Origin: Alphaproteobacteria bacterium
GTDB taxonomy: Bacteria; Pseudomonadota; Alphaproteobacteria; SHVZ01
Direction: 5' to 3'
Length of the DNA: 48,458 bases
Assembly (NCBI GenBank): GCA_016869285.1
Contig: VGEN01000013.1
Coordinates: 1 to 48,458 of the forward strand
Shown here piece after piece: positions 35,316-44,019 of the stretch. The number at the start of each line of letters is the position of its first letter. Within the stretch, counting starts at the first letter, position 1. The translations under genes were made by a program, and so were the position numbers. The notes under the pieces were generated by a model. That model did not search any database, was not told where the DNA came from, and was given only the letters and a program-made list of their open reading frames with translations.

Positions 35316-38204
35316 GTGCGAAATCAGTTGGATCCTAAGCGGCTATCGACTGACGCGAGCCAAAACTCATCAGGGGAAGCTGCTGAGACTGTCGATCGGA
35401 GGGTTACCGAGGCGCACCTACTGGCTGTCGTACGCGAGCTCGCAAAGGAGTTACACCCGCGCCGAGGCCCGAGGCTTGACGTCCGGCTGGACAGCGACTT
35501 CGATCGCGATTTGGGGTTGGACAGCTTAGGCCGCGCCGAGCTCTTGCATCGGCTCGATCACGCATTCAACGTCCGCCTGCCGGAGCAGCTCATCGGCGAT
35601 GCCGAAACGCCCGGCGACCTTCTCAATGCGGTACTTAAGGCTGGACCGGCCAAGTCACCCCTCGGTCCCCGCATCGAGCCAGCTTCCCTGGAGCTGCCCG
35701 AAACCGATGAGCCGGTGAAGGCCGGCACCCTCCTCGAGGTATTGGCCACGCACGTCGCCGCGCACGCCTCGCGACCGCACATCTACCTCGAGCCTAGCGA
35801 TGAGGCGGAGCAGACCATCACGTATGGCGGTCTCGACCATGCCGCTCGCGAGGTGGCCGCCGGACTGCTGGATCGTGGCGTTCAGCGTGATGATCGCGTC
35901 GCCATCATGCTGCCGACAGGCAATGACTTCTTCATTGCCTTCTTCGCCATACTGATGTCCGGAGCGACTCCGGTTCCGATCTATCCGCCGTTTCGTCGCG
36001 CGCAGATAGAAGATCACCTGAGGCGTCAAGCCGGCATTCTACGCAACGCGCAAGCGACTCTGCTCATCACCGATGGCGAGATTCGGCCTTTGGGCACGCT
36101 CCTGATGGGCTTGGCCGAGGATCTGCGAGCGGTGACCACGATAGCGGAGTTGAAGCGGTCCTCTGGGCTCGTCGAACCCATGCCCGCGGCGCCAGAGACG
36201 ACAGCGCTGATCCAGTATACCTCCGGCAGCACCGGCGATCCGAAAGGCGTCGTGTTGGTGCATGCCAATCTTCTTTCGAATATCCGTGCCATGGGTGAGG
36301 TGATGCAGGCGAGCTCGCGCGATGTGTTTGCAAGTTGGCTGCCGCTCTATCATGACATGGGCTTGATCGGCGCCTGGCTGGGTAGCCTCTACTATGGGGC
36401 GCCAGTCGTCATAATGCCGCCGCTCGCTTTCCTCGCCCATCCCGCGCGCTGGCTCTGGAGCATTCATCGCCACCGGGCGACGCTATCGGCGGCTCCGAAT
36501 TTCGCGTTCGAGCTGTGCCTTAAGAACATACGGGATGAGGACATCAGAGGCCTCGACCTCAGTTCCCTGCGCATGATTGTCAACGGGGCCGAGCCCGTGA
36601 GTCCCGGCACGATTAGGCGCTTCACCGAGCGGTTTCAGGCCTACGGCTTCCATCCCGAGGCAATGGCGCCGGTTTACGGACTTGCCGAGTCCTCGGTCGG
36701 CCTCGCATTTCCGCCAGTCGGTCGGGCGCCGTTGGTCGACCGCGTCCACCGAACGGCCCTCGCACGGGATGGCAACGCCATTCCCGCCGCGCAAGACGAC
36801 TCAACCGCTCTGGAGTTCGTCGCCTGCGGTCGTCCCTTGCCAGGGCACCAGATTCGGATCGTTGACGAGACCGGAAGAGAACTTCCGGATCGCCGACAAG
36901 GACGGCTGGAGTTCAAGGGGCCATCGGCGACAAAGGGCTATTTCCGCAATGCGGAGAAAACGCAGAACCTCTTCGATGGCGATTGGCTCGACAGCGGCGA
37001 TCTCGCCTACATAGCCGATGGCGACGTCTACCTGACCGGACGCATTAAGGACATGATCATCCGGGCAGGCCGCAACATCTATCCCCATGAGGTCGAAGAG
37101 GCGATTGGCAAGATCGAAGGGATTCGCAAGGGCTGCGTCGCGGCCTTCGCGAGCCGCGACACCCGCACCGGCACCGAACGGCTCGTGGTCATGGCGGAGA
37201 CGCGCGTCACGTCGGATCGAGAGAGAGAGAAGTTGAAAGCGGCGATTTCCGAGTCGTCGCTTGCGCTGATCGAAACACCTCCCGAAGAGATCGTGCTTGT
37301 GCCTCCGCGCGTCGTGCCGAAGACCTCGAGCGGCAAGATCCGCCGCTCGGCCGCTCGAACACTCTACGAGGGCGGCGGCGTCGTCGAGGGTAGCCGTGCG
37401 CTCTGGCTGCAACTGACCCGCCTGGCGCTTGAAGCTGTGCTGCATCGCGTCCGCCGCACTGTGCGACGCGCGGCGGACCTCGCCTATGCCGGACATTGGT
37501 GGGCGACGCTCCTCTTCCTCGGCCTTCTTGTCTGGCCGCTCGTCGTTCTGCTGCCGAGGCCAAGCTGGCGGCACAAGCTGGTCGGCGCCGCTGGGCGTGC
37601 ATTCCTGAGGCTCGTGGGGATTCCGCTTGAAGTCCACGGCGTAGCATCGCTGCCGCACGGCGCCATCATGATCGTCGCCAATCACGCCAGCTATCTTGAC
37701 GGCCTCGTCCTCTGCGCTGCGATCAGCGGCGACCTCTCATTCGTCGCAAAGCACGATCTGCAACGTCAATCGATCGCAGGCATCTTCCTGAAGCGGCTCG
37801 GCACGATTTTCGTTCGCCGCGTCGACCCGAGGGGCGGCGTTGAGGATACAGAATCCATCCTGCAGGCGGCGCGCAAGGGAGCTCGTCTCGTCACTCTGCC
37901 GGAGGGTACGTTCTCGCGCATGCCTGGGCTGCTTCCGTTTCGCCTAGGCGCCTTCCTGGTGGCCGCTGCGGCGGGAATTCCGGTGTCGCCGGTAACCATC
38001 AAAGGCACGCGCATGGTGTTGCGCAGCAACCAGTGGATGCCGCGGCACGGACGAATCTTGGTTCATGTCGGCGACGCCTTGCATGCTACAGGGACTGATT
38101 TCGGCGAAGCCGTGCGTCTGCGCGATCGTTGCCGCGATGTCATTCTTCAATGCTCGGGTGAGCCCGACTTGGCGCGTGAACGGGTGGAGATACCGCCGGA
38201 CTGA
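35316..38204 (+). CDS. Three-domain lipid enzyme: acyl carrier protein, fatty-acyl-AMP ligase and PlsC acyltransferase
   Basis: A 962-residue protein. Residues 30-110 form an acyl carrier domain with GLDSLGRAEL (phosphopantetheine on Ser70). Residues 130-690 form an adenylating enzyme of the fatty-acyl-AMP ligase (FAAL) group: YTSGSTGDPKG (about 301-311), WLPLYHDMGLIG (341-352), APNFAFELC, NGAEPV, YGLAESS, and Lys674 in SGKIRR. Residues 720-750 hold a hydrophobic anchor (about 728-747). Residues 765-930 are a PlsC/LPLAT acyltransferase with the H-x4-D motif NHASYLD (His790, Asp795) and PEGTFSR (862-868). The protein could activate a fatty acid, load it on its own ACP domain, and transfer it to a lysophospholipid at the membrane. 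This resembles bacterial Aas in task but not in domain order. Base and codon use look less GC-biased than the neighbours. GTG 35316 is the only reasonable start; its ribosome-binding site is weak. Confidence 0.85.
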   Translation: MRNQLDPKRLSTDASQNSSGEAAETVDRRVTEAHLLAVVRELAKELHPRRGPRLDVRLDSDFDRDLGLDSLGRAELLHRLDHAFNVRLPEQLIGDAETPGDLLNAVLKAGPAKSPLGPRIEPASLELPETDEPVKAGTLLEVLATHVAAHASRPHIYLEPSDEAEQTITYGGLDHAAREVAAGLLDRGVQRDDRVAIMLPTGNDFFIAFFAILMSGATPVPIYPPFRRAQIEDHLRRQAGILRNAQATLLITDGEIRPLGTLLMGLAEDLRAVTTIAELKRSSGLVEPMPAAPETTALIQYTSGSTGDPKGVVLVHANLLSNIRAMGEVMQASSRDVFASWLPLYHDMGLIGAWLGSLYYGAPVVIMPPLAFLAHPARWLWSIHRHRATLSAAPNFAFELCLKNIRDEDIRGLDLSSLRMIVNGAEPVSPGTIRRFTERFQAYGFHPEAMAPVYGLAESSVGLAFPPVGRAPLVDRVHRTALARDGNAIPAAQDDSTALEFVACGRPLPGHQIRIVDETGRELPDRRQGRLEFKGPSATKGYFRNAEKTQNLFDGDWLDSGDLAYIADGDVYLTGRIKDMIIRAGRNIYPHEVEEAIGKIEGIRKGCVAAFASRDTRTGTERLVVMAETRVTSDREREKLKAAISESSLALIETPPEEIVLVPPRVVPKTSSGKIRRSAARTLYEGGGVVEGSRALWLQLTRLALEAVLHRVRRTVRRAADLAYAGHWWATLLFLGLLVWPLVVLLPRPSWRHKLVGAAGRAFLRLVGIPLEVHGVASLPHGAIMIVANHASYLDGLVLCAAISGDLSFVAKHDLQRQSIAGIFLKRLGTIFVRRVDPRGGVEDTESILQAARKGARLVTLPEGTFSRMPGLLPFRLGAFLVAAAAGIPVSPVTIKGTRMVLRSNQWMPRHGRILVHVGDALHATGTDFGEAVRLRDRCRDVILQCSGEPDLARERVEIPPD

Positions 38205-38476
38205 CAGGCCGCGTCGCCGCCCGCAACTGCTCTGCGCAGCGCGACGGTCCTGGGGCCCTGCCAATGAGGGGTTGGGCTCCGCTGGTGGAGAAGATTTCGG
38301 AAGACCGCACCGATTGCTCACTGCACTTCTTCATGAATTTGAGCTCGGCGCTTGTCGTTCTCTTATCTCGCCCGACTTCGTCCGACCACATCCACCTCGT
38401 TCGGCGCCCCGTACCTAGCGAGACTTCCTCCGTGAGCGCGGACACAAGCAACCGATCGGGCGGCACAACGAAGCCA
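38205..38476. other. Intergenic stretch between the FAAL gene and the SDR gene
   Basis: The 272 bases between the two convergent genes hold no reading frame that I can support on either strand and no clear hairpin with a T tract. Short open frames here are shadows. The base mix is somewhat mixed compared with the neighbouring genes. It may contain a transposition scar or the outer edge of a transferred segment, but I see no inverted repeats or target duplication. Confidence 0.4.
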
Positions 38477-39280
38477 TCACGCGAACTTCGCCGTAATTCC
38501 CCCGTCCACCACCAGCTCCGCCGCGGTCACATACTTCGCCTCGTCGGAAGCCAGGTACAGCGCGGCGTAGGCGACGTCCCAGGCGTCGCCCATATGGCCC
38601 ATCGGGCACTGCGCGTCGCGGCGCTTGACCATCTCGGCGGAGTCGGCGGCTTTGGAGTAGGCCGATTGCAGCCCGGCATGAATCAGCGGCGTGTTCATCA
38701 GGCCGGGCAGCACGCAGTTCGCTCGGATGCCCTTCTTCGCGTATTGCAGCGCGATGGTGCGGGTGAAGGCGAGGATCGCGCCCTTGGTCGTCGAATAGGT
38801 GATGTAAGGCACGCCGGAATCGCGGATGCCGGCGATCGAGGAGATGTTGACGATCGCCCCCTTCCCCTGCGCCGCCATCAGCGGCAGCACGCGCCGGCAG
38901 GTGAGCATCAGGCTCTTGAGGTTGATCGACAGTACGCGATCCCATTCCTCCTCGGTGATCTCCTCGATCGCCGTAAGCCGGGCGATGCCGACATTGTTGT
39001 GGAGGATGTCGACGCGGCCGAAGCACCTCACGGCCTCGGCGACCGCACGGTCGACCTCGGCGGCCGCGGACACATCGCACTTAAGCGCGACCGCCTCGCC
39101 GCCTTCGGCGGCGATGATGCCGGCCGTCTCGTCGGCGGCGTCCTTGTTGACGTCGAGGCAGACGACCTTCGCGCCTTCACGCGCGAACAGCACCGAAACC
39201 GCCTTGCCGTTGCCCCAGCCGGGGCCGATCGAGCCGGCGCCGGTGACGACCGCGACCTTATCCTTGAGCCTCGTTCCCAT
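38477..39280 (-). CDS. Short-chain dehydrogenase/reductase (SDR), classical type
   Basis: A 267-residue NAD(P)-dependent oxidoreductase. The nucleotide-binding glycine motif is an extended form (TGAGSIGPGWGNGKA) seen in one subgroup of SDRs. Other sites are CDVS, NNVGIA, NISSIAG, and the catalytic Tyr and Lys in YSTTKGA, followed by VLPGLMNTP. The substrate is not evident; a sugar or hydroxy-acid is typical of this subgroup. I chose ATG 39280 (MGTRLKDKVAVVTG), ten codons inside the longest frame. It overlaps the end of the alpha/beta hydrolase gene by 23 bases. It is the last gene of the long minus-strand operon that begins at 47503. The 3' end is duplicated, as a broken copy, at 35177-35270. 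Confidence 0.92.
   Translation of the reverse strand: MGTRLKDKVAVVTGAGSIGPGWGNGKAVSVLFAREGAKVVCLDVNKDAADETAGIIAAEGGEAVALKCDVSAAAEVDRAVAEAVRCFGRVDILHNNVGIARLTAIEEITEEEWDRVLSINLKSLMLTCRRVLPLMAAQGKGAIVNISSIAGIRDSGVPYITYSTTKGAILAFTRTIALQYAKKGIRANCVLPGLMNTPLIHAGLQSAYSKAADSAEMVKRRDAQCPMGHMGDAWDVAYAALYLASDEAKYVTAAELVVDGGITAKFA
38487..38580 (-). repeat. Intact partner of the SDR 3'-end direct repeat
   Basis: The C-terminal coding part of the SDR gene (ending ELVVDGGITAKFA) is the source or sister of the degenerate copy at 35177-35270. Both are in the same orientation and lie 3.3 kb apart, bracketing the ACP-FAAL-PlsC gene. Identity was counted by eye over 60 ungapped bases (49 of 60). Confidence 0.7.
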
Positions 39281-40205
39281 CGTCCTCTCCCGTCTCCGCG
39301 ACGAATGCATCGAAACGCTGCCAGAAGCGATTCCTTAGATCGTCGCGCTCATGCAGGATCTCGTGCAGCGCCTCCTCGATCATGGCGAAACGCCCATATG
39401 GCAGCCGGTGAACCAGGGCCCGCGCCGCCTCGGTATCGACCAGCGAATCGCGGCCGGCGCCGACGATGAGGGTCGGCGCATTTATGCCTTCGGCATAGCC
39501 GTAGGACCGGATTTCGGCCATCGAGCGGAAGGCGCTGCGGAGCCAGCCATAGGTCGGCCCGCTGATCCCGAGTGCGCGGTTCGCCCGCACCTGCTCGACG
39601 GCCACCATAAAGCGGCGACGATCAGAGGTCAGGTTGTTGCCCTCGAAGACCTCGCGCCAGGGCCCGTAGTCCCGCGCGCCCGGAATGTAGTGGTCGTCGA
39701 GGCCCAACATCGAGAGCCCAATCGCAGCGAGATGCGCAAAGCCGTGCGTGAAGGGGGGCAGCACCAGTTCGATCATCGGTGCGATCAGCACGGCGCGCGC
39801 GACCCGCGCCGGCCGGTCATGCGCCAGGCGCAACGCCAGATGCCCACCCATCGAATGCCCGACCAGCGTGAGCGGCCGGTGCGGCACGGTTTCCGCCAGC
39901 ACGATGTCAAGATCGTCCAGGAAATGCTTGAAGTCGACGACATGCCCCTTGTCGCGGTTGTCGAGGGCGCGGTCGGAAAGGCCCTGACCGCGCCAGTCCA
40001 TGGTCCAAACCGCGAAGCCACGCTTCTGAAAGTCTGCAATAGTCTCAAGATGCTTCTCGATGAACTCGCTGAAGCCGGTGAGGAAGAGCAGCTGGCCTTC
40101 GCCCGCGCCCCTCGACGGGAAGGACGCGGTACGCAGGCGCGCGCCGTCATCGGCCTCGACGAAGCGGACGACGCCGCCTTGATCCTCGATCGTCGGAACG
40201 CTCAT
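39258..40205 (-). CDS. Alpha/beta hydrolase, lysophospholipase/monoacylglycerol lipase-like
   Basis: A 315-residue serine hydrolase. GFSEFIEKHLETIADFQKRG then VWTMDWRGQGLSDR is the typical monoacylglycerol lipase/lysophospholipase start. The nucleophile elbow is GHSMGG (Ser about 120), the acid Asp lies in GAGRDSLVD and the His in EALHEILHERDD, which is the usual order for Hydrolase_4 proteins. No signal peptide is present, so it acts in the cytosol or at the inner membrane face. It overlaps the PotI-type permease by four bases (ATGA) and the SDR by 23 bases. Its place between a polyamine importer and an SDR is not explained by any pathway I know. It may hydrolyse an ester released from imported material. 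Confidence 0.88.
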   Translation of the reverse strand: MSVPTIEDQGGVVRFVEADDGARLRTASFPSRGAGEGQLLFLTGFSEFIEKHLETIADFQKRGFAVWTMDWRGQGLSDRALDNRDKGHVVDFKHFLDDLDIVLAETVPHRPLTLVGHSMGGHLALRLAHDRPARVARAVLIAPMIELVLPPFTHGFAHLAAIGLSMLGLDDHYIPGARDYGPWREVFEGNNLTSDRRRFMVAVEQVRANRALGISGPTYGWLRSAFRSMAEIRSYGYAEGINAPTLIVGAGRDSLVDTEAARALVHRLPYGRFAMIEEALHEILHERDDLRNRFWQRFDAFVAETGEDDGNEAQG

Positions 40206-40999
40206 CGTTGCCGCTCCTGCCGGCCGAGGAGCCAGACGGCAATCAGCACGGCGAGCGCGCCGATCCCGACCATGATCGTCGCCAGCGCGTTGATCTGCGG
40301 GTTGAGGCCGAGGCGTGCGCTCGAGAACACAACCATCGGCAGGGTCGTCGCGCCCGGGCCGGCGACGAAGCTCGCCAGCACGACATCGTCGAGCGACAGC
40401 ATGAAGGCGATCAGCCAGCCGCCGCCGAGCGCCGGCAGGATCAGCGGCAGGGTCACATGCAGGAAGACGCCTGCCGGGGTCGCGCCGAGGTCGAGCGCCG
40501 CCTCTTCAAGCGACCGGTCGAAACCGGCAAGCCGCGCCCGCACCACCAGCGTGACATAGGCCATGCCGAGCGTCGCGTGCGCGACGACAATGGTCCAGGC
40601 GCCGCGCCCCGGCCCGCCGAGCCAGGCGTCGATCGAGACGAAGGCCAGAAGAAGGGCGAGGCCAAGGATCACTTCCGGCAAGGTCAGCACCGCACCGAGC
40701 GCGCCGGCGAGCAGGCCGCGGCCGCGAAAACGGCCGAGGCGCGAAAGGGCGAAGCCGGCCAGCGCGCCCAGCAGGGTCGCGAGGCTCGCCGAGACCGCTG
40801 CGACGACCAGGCTGAACAGCGCGGCATCGACAAGGCGCCGGTTGCGGGCGAGCTCGCCGTACCATTTCGTGGAGAAGCCCGACCACAGCGTCACCAGCCG
40901 ACCCTCGTTGAACGAGAAGGCGACGATCCAGAAGATCGGCCCGTAGAGGAAAGCGAAGCCGAGACCGAGCGCTACCAGGCGGAAGCTGCGCGCGGTCAT
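40202..40999 (-). CDS. Polyamine-type ABC transporter permease, PotC/PotI-like
   Basis: A 265-residue inner-membrane permease with six predicted helices. The opening LALGFAFLYGPIFWIVAFSF-like text and GRLVTLWSGFSTKWYGEL is typical of PotC/PotI. The coupling segment is SLEEAALDLGATPAGVFLHV, followed by FMLSLDDVVLASFVAGPGAT, a strong PotC/PotI signature. ATG 40999 is the correct start; the longer open frame upstream is a shadow of the PotH-type gene. It overlaps the PotH-type gene upstream by four bases and the hydrolase downstream likewise. It forms the channel with that PotH-type protein. Confidence 0.93.
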   Translation of the reverse strand: MTARSFRLVALGLGFAFLYGPIFWIVAFSFNEGRLVTLWSGFSTKWYGELARNRRLVDAALFSLVVAAVSASLATLLGALAGFALSRLGRFRGRGLLAGALGAVLTLPEVILGLALLLAFVSIDAWLGGPGRGAWTIVVAHATLGMAYVTLVVRARLAGFDRSLEEAALDLGATPAGVFLHVTLPLILPALGGGWLIAFMLSLDDVVLASFVAGPGATTLPMVVFSSARLGLNPQINALATIMVGIGALAVLIAVWLLGRQERQR

Positions 41000-41856
41000 C
41001 GAAGCCCCTCGGCCGTCGGGGCCCCGGCGCGCTGCGCGAGCGCGATCGGTACAGCAAGCAGCGCCAGCAGCACGACGGCAAGCGCCGAGGCGAGCGGCCA
41101 GTCGCGGTTGTTGAAGAACTCCTGCCAGATGACCTTGCCGATCATCGGCGTGCCGGGACCGCCGAGCAGCTCGGGCACGACGAACTCGCCGACCGCCGGC
41201 ACGAAGACGAAAAGCGAGCCGGCGAGAACGCCCGGCAGGGACAGCGGCAGGGTAACCGACCAGAAGACGCGGCCCGGCTTCGCGCCGAGATCGGCGGCGG
41301 CCGCGGTCAGCGCCGGATCGATCTTCTCGAGGCTCGCATAGATCGGCAATACCATGAACGGCAGGTAGGTGTAGGTCATGCCGAGCGCGACGGCGAAGGT
41401 GCTCGGCACCAGAGCCAGCGGCCCGTCGATGATGCCGAGCGACTGCAGCAGCGCGCTCAGGAATCCGGTCGGCCGCAGGAGGCCGATCCAGGCATAGACG
41501 CGGATCAGGAAGGAGGTGACGAAAGGCAACGCCACCAACGCCAACAGCGGCGCGCGCCAATACTTCGGTGCGCCGGCGATAGCCCAGGCCATCGGATAGC
41601 CGAGCAGGATGCAGGCAAGGGTCGAAGACGCAGCGAGCGCGAGCGAGGCGAGGATCGCTTCGACATAGAGCTCGTCCTCGAGCAGCACGGCGAAATTGAC
41701 GAGACTGCCGCGGAAGCCGCCATCGGCGAAGAGCGGCGTGAAAGGCGGCTGTCCGACCACCGCCTGCGACAGCGACACCTTCAGGATCAACAGGAAGGGT
41801 CCGGCAAAGAAGGCGACGAGCCAGAGCGCCGGCACGCCGACGAGCCATCGGCGCAT
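40996..41856 (-). CDS. Polyamine-type ABC transporter permease, PotB/PotH-like
   Basis: A 286-residue permease. It begins with a transmembrane helix (MRRWLVGVPALWLVAFFAGP), then a periplasmic region (SLSQAVVGQPPFTPLF). The transport domain has TYTYLPFMVLPIYASLEKID, AAADLGAKPGRVFWSVTLPL as the coupling site, and VPAVGEFVVPELLGG, a characteristic PotB/PotH stretch. Its start shares one base with the ATPase stop. Translation is thus coupled along the operon. With the PotI-type protein it makes the membrane path for putrescine, spermidine or a related cation. Confidence 0.93.
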   Translation of the reverse strand: MRRWLVGVPALWLVAFFAGPFLLILKVSLSQAVVGQPPFTPLFADGGFRGSLVNFAVLLEDELYVEAILASLALAASSTLACILLGYPMAWAIAGAPKYWRAPLLALVALPFVTSFLIRVYAWIGLLRPTGFLSALLQSLGIIDGPLALVPSTFAVALGMTYTYLPFMVLPIYASLEKIDPALTAAAADLGAKPGRVFWSVTLPLSLPGVLAGSLFVFVPAVGEFVVPELLGGPGTPMIGKVIWQEFFNNRDWPLASALAVVLLALLAVPIALAQRAGAPTAEGLR

Positions 41857-42929
41857 CAGCCTGCTCCCGTCGGGAAGATCAGCGCCGCCGTGGCGGGCCA
41901 GCTGACGGTGATCCGCTCTCCCGGTCGCGCCGCCGGGCCGTCGCGATTGGGGCGCGTCGTCCTGAGCTCGACACCACCGCCCAACGCCAGGCGGTAGACC
42001 GACTGGTCGCCGAGGTAGGTCACCTCCGTCACCGTCGCGCTCCGCGCATTGTCGCCGTCACCGAAATCGATCTTCTCAGGCCGGAGGCCGATAGCGACAG
42101 GGTCCCCGACCGGCGGACAGGCGATCGCGGGCCGCGCGCGCACCGTGCCGAGACCGGGAATCTCGACCAGCAGCGCCTCGCCGGTGCCGGCGACGCGGCC
42201 TTCCATCAGATTGATTCGGCCGATGAAGCGCGCGACGGCGAGCGAGGTAGGCCGCTCGTAGAGATCCTCAGGCGTGCCGAGCTGGGCAAGCCGCCCTTGG
42301 TCGAGGAGCGCTACGCGGTCAGCCATGGCCAGCGCCTCCTCCTGGTCATGCGTCACCAGCACGAAGGTCGTGCCGAGCGCCGCGTGCAGGCGCTTGAGCT
42401 CGACGCGCATATGCTCGCGAAGCCCTCGATCCAGCGCCGCCAGCGGCTCGTCGAGCAGCAGCAGCTTCGGCCGCTTGGCCAGCGCTCGGGCGAGCGCGAC
42501 GCGTTGCGCCTGTCCCCCCGAGATCTGCCGCGGCTTTCGCACGGCGAGCCCGTCGAGGCGAAGCAGTGCCATCATCTCGGCAACGCGCCGGTCGAGCTCG
42601 ACGCCGGCCATCCCCTCGCGGCGAAGACCGAAGGCGATGTTGTCGGCAACCGTCATGTGCGGAAACAATGCGTAGGACTGGAACACGAGATTGACCGGGC
42701 GCGCATAAGGCGGAGCACCGGTGAGATCGGCGCCGTCGAGCGCGATGCGGCCGGAGTCCGGGACCTCGAAGCCCGCGATTAGGCGAAGCAGCGTCGTCTT
42801 GCCCGAGCCGGAAGCGCCGAGCAGGGCGAAGAAGCTGCCGGCGTCGATATCGAGGCCGAGGCCGTCGAGAACGGCGACGGCGCCGTAGCGCTTGGTCAGG
42901 CTCTCGACCGCCAGCGCCCCCTGCTTCAC
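41856..42929 (-). CDS. Polyamine-type ABC transporter ATPase, PotA/PotG-like
   Basis: A 357-residue ATPase. Motifs are Walker A (GASGSGKTT), the Q-loop LVFQSYALFPHMTV, the signature ISGGQAQRVALARAL, Walker B (LLLLDEPLAALD) and the H-loop LVTHDQEEALAM. A TOBE domain follows (about 275-345). The start is GTG 42929, one base after the binding-protein stop; no in-frame ATG nearby fits. The cysteine and glycine pattern is normal. It energises the PotH/PotI-type permeases. Confidence 0.94.
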   Translation of the reverse strand: MKQGALAVESLTKRYGAVAVLDGLGLDIDAGSFFALLGASGSGKTTLLRLIAGFEVPDSGRIALDGADLTGAPPYARPVNLVFQSYALFPHMTVADNIAFGLRREGMAGVELDRRVAEMMALLRLDGLAVRKPRQISGGQAQRVALARALAKRPKLLLLDEPLAALDRGLREHMRVELKRLHAALGTTFVLVTHDQEEALAMADRVALLDQGRLAQLGTPEDLYERPTSLAVARFIGRINLMEGRVAGTGEALLVEIPGLGTVRARPAIACPPVGDPVAIGLRPEKIDFGDGDNARSATVTEVTYLGDQSVYRLALGGGVELRTTRPNRDGPAARPGERITVSWPATAALIFPTGAG

Positions 42930-42930
42930 C

Positions 42931-44019
42931 CTATTTTCCGGCCTTCACGCGGGTAAACGAGCGGGTGAAGGCGCGATCGACCTCGGGCGACAGCGTCTTG
43001 TCGGCGAAGAGCCGCTGCTTCACTTGCGCGCTCGGATAGACCGACGCGTCGCTCTTGAGGTCCTCGTCGACGAACTCGAGCGCCTTGGCGTTGGGGCTCG
43101 CATAGGAGACGGCGTTCGAGATGGCGCCGCCGACCTCGGGCGTCAGGATGAAGTTGATGAAAGCGTGGGCGTTGCTGGGGCGCGGCGCGTCGGCCGGGAT
43201 CGCCATCATGTCGAACCACACCATCGCCCCTTCCTTGGGGATGACATAGCCAACCTCGACCTTCTTGCCGGCGTCCGCGGCGCGGTTGCGCGCCTGGACG
43301 ATGTCACCCGAATAACCAAGTACCAGGCAGATGTCGCCGGCTGCGAGGTCGTTGATGTACTTGGACGAGTGGAAGTAGGTGATGCTGGGACGCACCTTCA
43401 TGAGATGCGCTTCGGCGGCACGCACGTCGTCGGTCTTGGCCGTGTTCGGATCGCGACCGAGGAAGCGCAGCGTCGACTTGATCACGTCGGACGGCGAATC
43501 CAGCATCGCGACGCCGCAATCCTTGAACTTGGAGACCACCGCCGGATCGAAGATCAGCCGCCAGGAATCGAGGGGTGCGTTGGGCATGCGCTGCTTGATC
43601 CTCTCGACATTATAGCCGATGCCCGTCGTGCCCCAGAGATAGGGCACGCCATAGGCGTTGCCGGGATCGTGGTTGGCGACGATCCGCATCAGCGAGGGGT
43701 CGAGGTTCTTCAAATTCGGGAGCCTCGCCTTGTCGACCTTCCGAAATAGGCCGGCGCCGATCTGGCGCTGCATGAAGGAGGCGGTCGGAACCACGATGTC
43801 ATAGCCGCTCTTGCCCGCCATCAGCTTGGCTTCGAGCATCTCGTTGGAATCGAAGGTGTCGTAGACGACCTTGATTCCCGTCTGCTTCTCGAAATCCTCC
43901 AGCGCCTCGTCCGAGATGTAGTCGGACCAGTTATAGACATGGAGGATCTTCTGCTCCTGGGCCAGGGCGGGACCCGCCAGAAGGAGAACCGCGAGCGCCC
44001 AGCGTGCGAGCGTGCTCAT
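42931..44019 (-). CDS. Polyamine-type ABC transporter substrate-binding protein, PotF/PotD-like
   Basis: A 362-residue periplasmic protein with a signal peptide (STLARWALAVLLLAGPALAQ, cleaved near residue 21). KILHVYNWSDYISDEALEDF is the classic PotF/PotD opening, in which Trp and Tyr help hold the amine chain. PYLWGTTGIGYN is another hallmark. MAIPADAPRPSNAHAFINFI and the C-terminal LSPEVDRAFTRSFTRVKAGK end the protein. It probably binds putrescine, spermidine or similar diamines. Four-base overlap (ATGA) with the upstream ald gene links amine or amino-acid uptake to the metabolic genes of the operon. Confidence 0.93.
   Translation of the reverse strand: MSTLARWALAVLLLAGPALAQEQKILHVYNWSDYISDEALEDFEKQTGIKVVYDTFDSNEMLEAKLMAGKSGYDIVVPTASFMQRQIGAGLFRKVDKARLPNLKNLDPSLMRIVANHDPGNAYGVPYLWGTTGIGYNVERIKQRMPNAPLDSWRLIFDPAVVSKFKDCGVAMLDSPSDVIKSTLRFLGRDPNTAKTDDVRAAEAHLMKVRPSITYFHSSKYINDLAAGDICLVLGYSGDIVQARNRAADAGKKVEVGYVIPKEGAMVWFDMMAIPADAPRPSNAHAFINFILTPEVGGAISNAVSYASPNAKALEFVDEDLKSDASVYPSAQVKQRLFADKTLSPEVDRAFTRSFTRVKAGK

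Noticed and set aside
38205..38476. Small open frames in the gap between the FAAL and SDR genes.
   Set aside because: No ribosome-binding site, no recognisable domain, and they overlap on both strands; nothing supports a gene.
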